From DATEDA01 sp963820965 (GTDB lineage: Bacteria > Pseudomonadota > Gammaproteobacteria > Burkholderiales > SG8-39), in the NCBI GenBank assembly GCA_963820965.1, contig CAWGCC010000017.1, forward strand, positions 1 through 64,000: 64,000 nucleotides of DNA, given 5' to 3'. The stretch's first letter is position 1; each line of letters opens with the position of its first letter. Shown here in pieces: positions 60,910 to 64,000 of the stretch. The position numbers were made by a program, and so were the translations under genes. The notes under the pieces are model-generated. The model did not search any database. It was given only the letters and a program-made list of their open reading frames with translations, and had not been told where the DNA came from.

Positions 60910-61817
60910 CCGGCGGGCGCCGCGAGGCGGCCGCGTGCGCCACTGAGCAGGGGCCCCGGCGCCTCAGCGCCGGGGATGCGAACAAGGCGAATCGCGGCCA
61001 GCCGCCGACCGCGCTGCATGTCGGTCCGCCGGCGATTGCGGAGGCGGCCGCGTGCGCCACTGAGCAGGGGCCCCGGCGCCTCAGCGCCGGGGATGCGAAC
61101 AAGGCGAATCGCGGCCAGCCGCCGACCGCGCTGCATGTCGGTCCGCCGGCGATTGCGGAGGCGGCCGCGTGCGCGGCGGTGCTCGCCGTTGCGTTTGCCC
61201 TCGACCGCCTGTCCCCGATCTGGGGGCAGATCGCCGCCGGATTCGGCGTCTGGGCGTTTGCGCTTGTGATCCTCGAACGCGCATCGGGACCGCGGCGCCG
61301 GATGCTCTTCGCGCTCCTCGCGTGGGCAACCGTGGGCGAGCTCTTCTGCTCGCTCGTATGGGGGCTCTACACCTACCGGCTCGGCAACATCCCGCACTTC
61401 GTCCCGCCGGGCCACGTGCTCGTTTTCCTGATCGGGATGCAGGTTGCCCGGGCGGTCACGCCGGCCATGAGCGACCGGCTCACCGCCGGGTATGCGGTGC
61501 TCGCGGCGTGCGCAGCGGTATTCCTCGGCGACGAGCTCAGCGTGCTCCTCTTCGCCGTCTATCTGCTGGTCTACCGGCTGAAGCCGGACCTGCGCGCATT
61601 GCTAGCGACAATGTTCCTAATGACGTTGGCGCTCGAACTCGCGGGGACGGCGCTCGGGACGTGGGCCTGGGCGCCGCGCACGCCCGCGCTGGGACTCGCG
61701 ACGACGAACCCGCCGTTCTCCGTCGCGGCGTTCTACTGCGTGCTCGACACGCTGGTGTTCCTCACGGTGCAGGGCCGGCTCTGGCGCTTGGTCGAGCTCA
61801 AGCTATCCACTCGCTGA
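60882..61817 (+). CDS. Polytopic membrane protein with a duplicated 39-residue insert
   Basis: Using ATG 60882 the protein is about 311 residues. Residues ~16-93 are two identical 39-residue copies (EAAACATEQGPRRLSAGDAN...) encoded by the tandem repeat, followed by about seven membrane helices (for example VLAVAFALDRLSPIWGQIAA, WATVGELFCSLVWGLYTYRL, VPPGHVLVFLIGMQVARAV). Without the repeat the sequence reads smoothly from GRREAAACA into AVLAVAFALD, so the ancestral gene lacked it. Function unknown; the ends of this gene and the ThDP enzyme gene overlap by 20 bases, convergent. Confidence 0.65.
   Translation: MRARLDDALTGGRREAAACATEQGPRRLSAGDANKANRGQPPTALHVGPPAIAEAAACATEQGPRRLSAGDANKANRGQPPTALHVGPPAIAEAAACAAVLAVAFALDRLSPIWGQIAAGFGVWAFALVILERASGPRRRMLFALLAWATVGELFCSLVWGLYTYRLGNIPHFVPPGHVLVFLIGMQVARAVTPAMSDRLTAGYAVLAACAAVFLGDELSVLLFAVYLLVYRLKPDLRALLATMFLMTLALELAGTALGTWAWAPRTPALGLATTNPPFSVAAFYCVLDTLVFLTVQGRLWRLVELKLSTR
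60924..61174. repeat. 117-bp perfect tandem repeat (two copies plus a 17-bp partial)
   Basis: Copy 1 is 60924-61040, copy 2 is 61041-61157 and the first 17 bases recur at 61158-61174. Each unit carries a hairpin (CCCCGGCGC...GCGCCGGGG). The unit is 39 codons, with no stop in the gene frame. It looks like a palindromic element inserted in frame and then duplicated. Confidence 0.92.
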
Positions 61818-63477
61818 CCGGCGCGCGCGCCTCATGTAGCGGCTGGCAGACGACGTCGACGAACGCCGGCTCGCCCGACGCGACGGCGCCCGCGAACACC
61901 TCCCGGAGCTTCGCCGGGTCCTCCACGCGCCAGCTTCGCACCCCGAATGCCGACGCGACCGCCGCGTGGTCGGTGGCGGAGAAATCGACCGCGAAGTAGC
62001 GCTCGCCGAAGCCCGATTTCTGCCCGGCCTTGATCCAGCCATAGGTCGCGTTCGAGATCACGACCATCGTGACCGGGACGCGATAGCGCACGATCGTTTC
62101 GAGCTCGCCCGCGGTCATGCCGAAGCTGCCGTCGCCCATCACGGCGACGACTTTGGCGCCCGGCCGGCCGAAATGCGCCCCGACTGCGGCGGCCATCGAG
62201 TACCCAAGCGCGCCGTGCGCGCGGTTGGAAAAATAGTGGCGGCCTGCCCGGGCGACCTGGTAATACGCCGAGAGATACGGGCACGGCGTCCCGGGGTCGG
62301 CGACGACGATCGCATCGTCCGGCAGCACCGCGCTCAACTCGGCGACGACGCGCTCCGGGCGGATCGGCCGCTCGCCCGAGCGGGCGAGAGGCTCGAACGC
62401 CGCGCGCTTCTCCCGGTTCGCTTTCGCCGCGGCAACGCGTCCCCAGCCGCCGGATCGAGGCGCGAGCGCATCGCGCAACGCCGCAAGCGTCAGCTTCGCA
62501 TCACCGGTCAGACCGGCTGCGGTGGGGTAGTTCGCGCCGATCACCCGCGGGTCGACATCAAGATGGATCACGGTGATCCTGCCCGGCGCAGGGAAGCGCC
62601 AGCGCTCGGTCGTGACCGACCCGGCCCGGCAGCCGACGAACGCGACCACGTCCGCCGCCTCGACTACGGCGCGCGTCGAGGGCGTCCCGCCGTTCGAGCC
62701 CACGACGCCGACCGCGAGCGGATGGTCCTCGGCGATCGAACCCTTGCCGCTGATCGTCGTTGCGACCGGCGCGCCCAGCGCCTCCGCGCAGGCGGCGAGC
62801 TCGGGCTCGGCGCCCGAGATCACCGCACCCCCACCAACGATGAAGAGCGGCCGCTCGGCTGCCGCGAGCAGCCTCGCAGCCTCGGCGACCGCTTGCGCGC
62901 CGGCAGCCGACCGGCGCGCCGGATACGCGCCGAGCGAAGAGTCGCCCCAGAGCTCGGGGTCGTCGACCGGCTGCCGCTGCACGTCGTAGGGCAAGCCGAT
63001 GTGCACGGCTCCCGGCCGACCCGTGGCGAGCTCGGAGAACGCGCGCCGCAGCGTGCGGGGAATGTCCGCCGCGGCATCGAGCACCGCGTTCCACTTGGTG
63101 AGCGGACGGAAGAGCGCCGCCTGGTCGAGCTCGGTCAGCGCAAACCGCCCGCGCGCCGAAACCGAGATGTCGGAGGTGAAGCACAGCACCGGGATCGACG
63201 ATTCGTTGGCCTCGACCACGCCGGGGAGGATGTAGGTCGCGCCGCCGCCGCTCGGCCCTTCGCACACGCCCACGTGGCCAGACACGCGCGCGTAGCCGTC
63301 CGCCATGTAGGCGGCCGAGCGCTCGTCGCGGGTCAGGACGTGCCTGATGCCGTGGTCGAGACGGTACAGCGCGTCGTAGAGCGGCAGGCTCGTGTCGCCG
63401 CAGAGGCCGAACACGTGCTTCACGCCGTGCAGCTGAAGCATGCGGACGAACGCCTCCGCGCCGGAGAGCTGAGCCAT
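61798..63477 (-). CDS. Thiamine pyrophosphate-dependent enzyme (acetolactate synthase-like)
   Basis: The 559-residue protein has the three ThDP-enzyme domains: an N-terminal domain with the catalytic Glu in LTRDERSAAYMADGYAR, a central Rossmann-like domain and a C-terminal ThDP site VVAVMGDGSFGMTAGELETI with VVISNATYGWIKAGQ. It resembles acetolactate synthase large-subunit relatives, but no small subunit is adjacent, so it may act on another 2-keto acid (benzoylformate or sulfopyruvate type). The ATG overlaps the AI-2E transporter stop by one base pair in an ATGA. Confidence 0.88.
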   Translation of the reverse strand: MAQLSGAEAFVRMLQLHGVKHVFGLCGDTSLPLYDALYRLDHGIRHVLTRDERSAAYMADGYARVSGHVGVCEGPSGGGATYILPGVVEANESSIPVLCFTSDISVSARGRFALTELDQAALFRPLTKWNAVLDAAADIPRTLRRAFSELATGRPGAVHIGLPYDVQRQPVDDPELWGDSSLGAYPARRSAAGAQAVAEAARLLAAAERPLFIVGGGAVISGAEPELAACAEALGAPVATTISGKGSIAEDHPLAVGVVGSNGGTPSTRAVVEAADVVAFVGCRAGSVTTERWRFPAPGRITVIHLDVDPRVIGANYPTAAGLTGDAKLTLAALRDALAPRSGGWGRVAAAKANREKRAAFEPLARSGERPIRPERVVAELSAVLPDDAIVVADPGTPCPYLSAYYQVARAGRHYFSNRAHGALGYSMAAAVGAHFGRPGAKVVAVMGDGSFGMTAGELETIVRYRVPVTMVVISNATYGWIKAGQKSGFGERYFAVDFSATDHAAVASAFGVRSWRVEDPAKLREVFAGAVASGEPAFVDVVCQPLHEARAPVSEWIA

Positions 63478-64000
63478 CAGGCGGGGCCGGGCGGCTTCTG
63501 AGGCGGCGGTTCAGCCGGTGCCTCGGACACCCAGTCGTCGAGCAGCGTGTAGGCCACCGCGAGCACGACCGGGCCGACGAAGAGACCGAGCAGCCCGAAC
63601 GAGACGAGGCCGCCGATCACGCCGGCGAAGATGAGCAGCAACGGCAGGTCGGCGCCCTTCCTGATCAGGATCGGGCGCAGCACGTTGTCCATGCTGCCGA
63701 CGATGATCGTCCACACGAGAAGCGCGACGAACCACCCGGTCGAGCCCTGGAACCACAGCCACACGAGCGCACACACGAGCACTGGCACGGCGCCGATCTG
63801 CGCCACTGCCAGCATGAACATGACCGCGGTGAGCACCGCCGCGAACGGCACCCCGGCGACCCAGAGACCGATACCGCCGAGCAGGGCCTGGACGAACGCC
63901 GTCAGCACCACGCCGAGGGCGACGCCGCGGATCGCCTTTCCGGCGAGCTGAACCACGTTGTCGCCGCGCTCGCCTGCGAGCCGCCGGCCGAAGCGCCGTA
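63477..64000 (-). CDS. AI-2E family transporter (5' part outside window)
   Basis: Only the C-terminal ~174 codons are in the window. They carry the family's conserved helices: AGKAIRGVALGVVLTAFVQA, LLGGIGLWVAGVPFAAVLTA, the VGSMDNVLRPILIRKGADLP segment and FAGVIGGLVSFGLLGLFVGP. AI-2E (PerM/TqsA) proteins are eight-helix membrane proteins linked to autoinducer-2 export or sodium/proton exchange. The frame is open to the window edge; a GTG at 63956 is internal. Its stop overlaps the start of the next gene. Confidence 0.9.
   Translation of the reverse strand, partial: RRFGRRLAGERGDNVVQLAGKAIRGVALGVVLTAFVQALLGGIGLWVAGVPFAAVLTAVMFMLAVAQIGAVPVLVCALVWLWFQGSTGWFVALLVWTIIVGSMDNVLRPILIRKGADLPLLLIFAGVIGGLVSFGLLGLFVGPVVLAVAYTLLDDWVSEAPAEPPPQKPPGPA

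Noticed and set aside
60924..61174. Possible CRISPR or IS element from the 117-bp repeat
   Set aside because: Two contiguous exact copies, no spacers, no transposase, no terminal inverted repeats; treated as a palindromic in-frame repeat.

Overview
The window is 64 kb of GC-rich bacterial chromosome. It most likely comes from a betaproteobacterium of the Burkholderiales or a near relative. The signs are a Bug-family (tripartite tricarboxylate) solute receptor, a DUF1631 protein, ArgA as a kinase-GNAT fusion followed directly by YggX, a leftward minC-minD-minE operon, and a pyruvate dehydrogenase operon whose dihydrolipoyl dehydrogenase carries its own lipoyl domain. I could not place it to genus.

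Layout. 0-6.1 kb (+): a Tm-1-like/UPF0261 protein (cut by the window edge) with its TIM-barrel partner, a flotillin, an SRPBCC protein, an SRPBCC-quinone oxidoreductase fusion and an SDR. 6.1-10.3 kb: a patchwork of gene remnants, a lower-GC alpha/beta hydrolase, a TauD-like dioxygenase, a Bug receptor and a tRNA 3' fragment. 10.3-14 kb (-): a small membrane protein, a class V PLP enzyme, a TPR-like protein and a duplicated-domain periplasmic protein. 14.3-16.3 kb (-): a two-gene caspase/EACC1-like conflict module. 16.7-18.4 kb (+): an IlvD/Edd sugar-acid dehydratase. 18.5-23.4 kb (-): an unusual cluster made of a papain-like protease fused to an alpha/beta-hydrolase-like domain, a GH19 enzyme, a lipoprotein and a frameshifted helical protein, three of which carry Lys/Arg/Ala/Pro-rich tails. 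23.7-30 kb (+): GST, a TonB-C-like lipoprotein, PdxA, an HpcH/HpaI aldolase, a DUF4189 protein and DUF1631. 30-38.6 kb: hydrolase, ABC exporter, thioredoxin-like protein, rsmE, argA-yggX, phoU with a clear PHO box, rpiA and an outer-membrane protein. 38.6-51.5 kb: housekeeping genes lpdA-aceF-aceE, folD, isochorismatase-like hydrolase, prlC, a glutaredoxin-like protein and minCDE.

51.7-59.6 kb is accessory DNA. It begins with a broken tyrosine integrase beside minC. Next come a leftward regulatory set (cyclase-homology/STAS protein, an atypical CDF transporter, an RsbW-like ATPase) and a Tat-exported FAD oxidoreductase. It ends in a run of integron-like gene cassettes on the minus strand. Three hypothetical genes there each end inside an attC-like palindromic site, one protein looks like a HEPN ribonuclease, and no integron integrase is visible, so this is best described as a CALIN-type remnant. 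59.6-64 kb returns to core genes: xthA, two membrane proteins (one with two in-frame copies of a 117-bp repeat), a ThDP-dependent enzyme and an AI-2E family transporter cut by the window end.

How genes work together. pdxA-like, aldolase and a UxaA-family remnant suggest an eroded sugar-acid catabolic locus. lpdA, aceF and aceE make the pyruvate dehydrogenase complex. minCDE places the division site. PhoU is predicted to be under PhoB. The caspase/EACC1 pair, the protease/GH19 cluster and the HEPN cassette are the candidates for conflict or defence functions.
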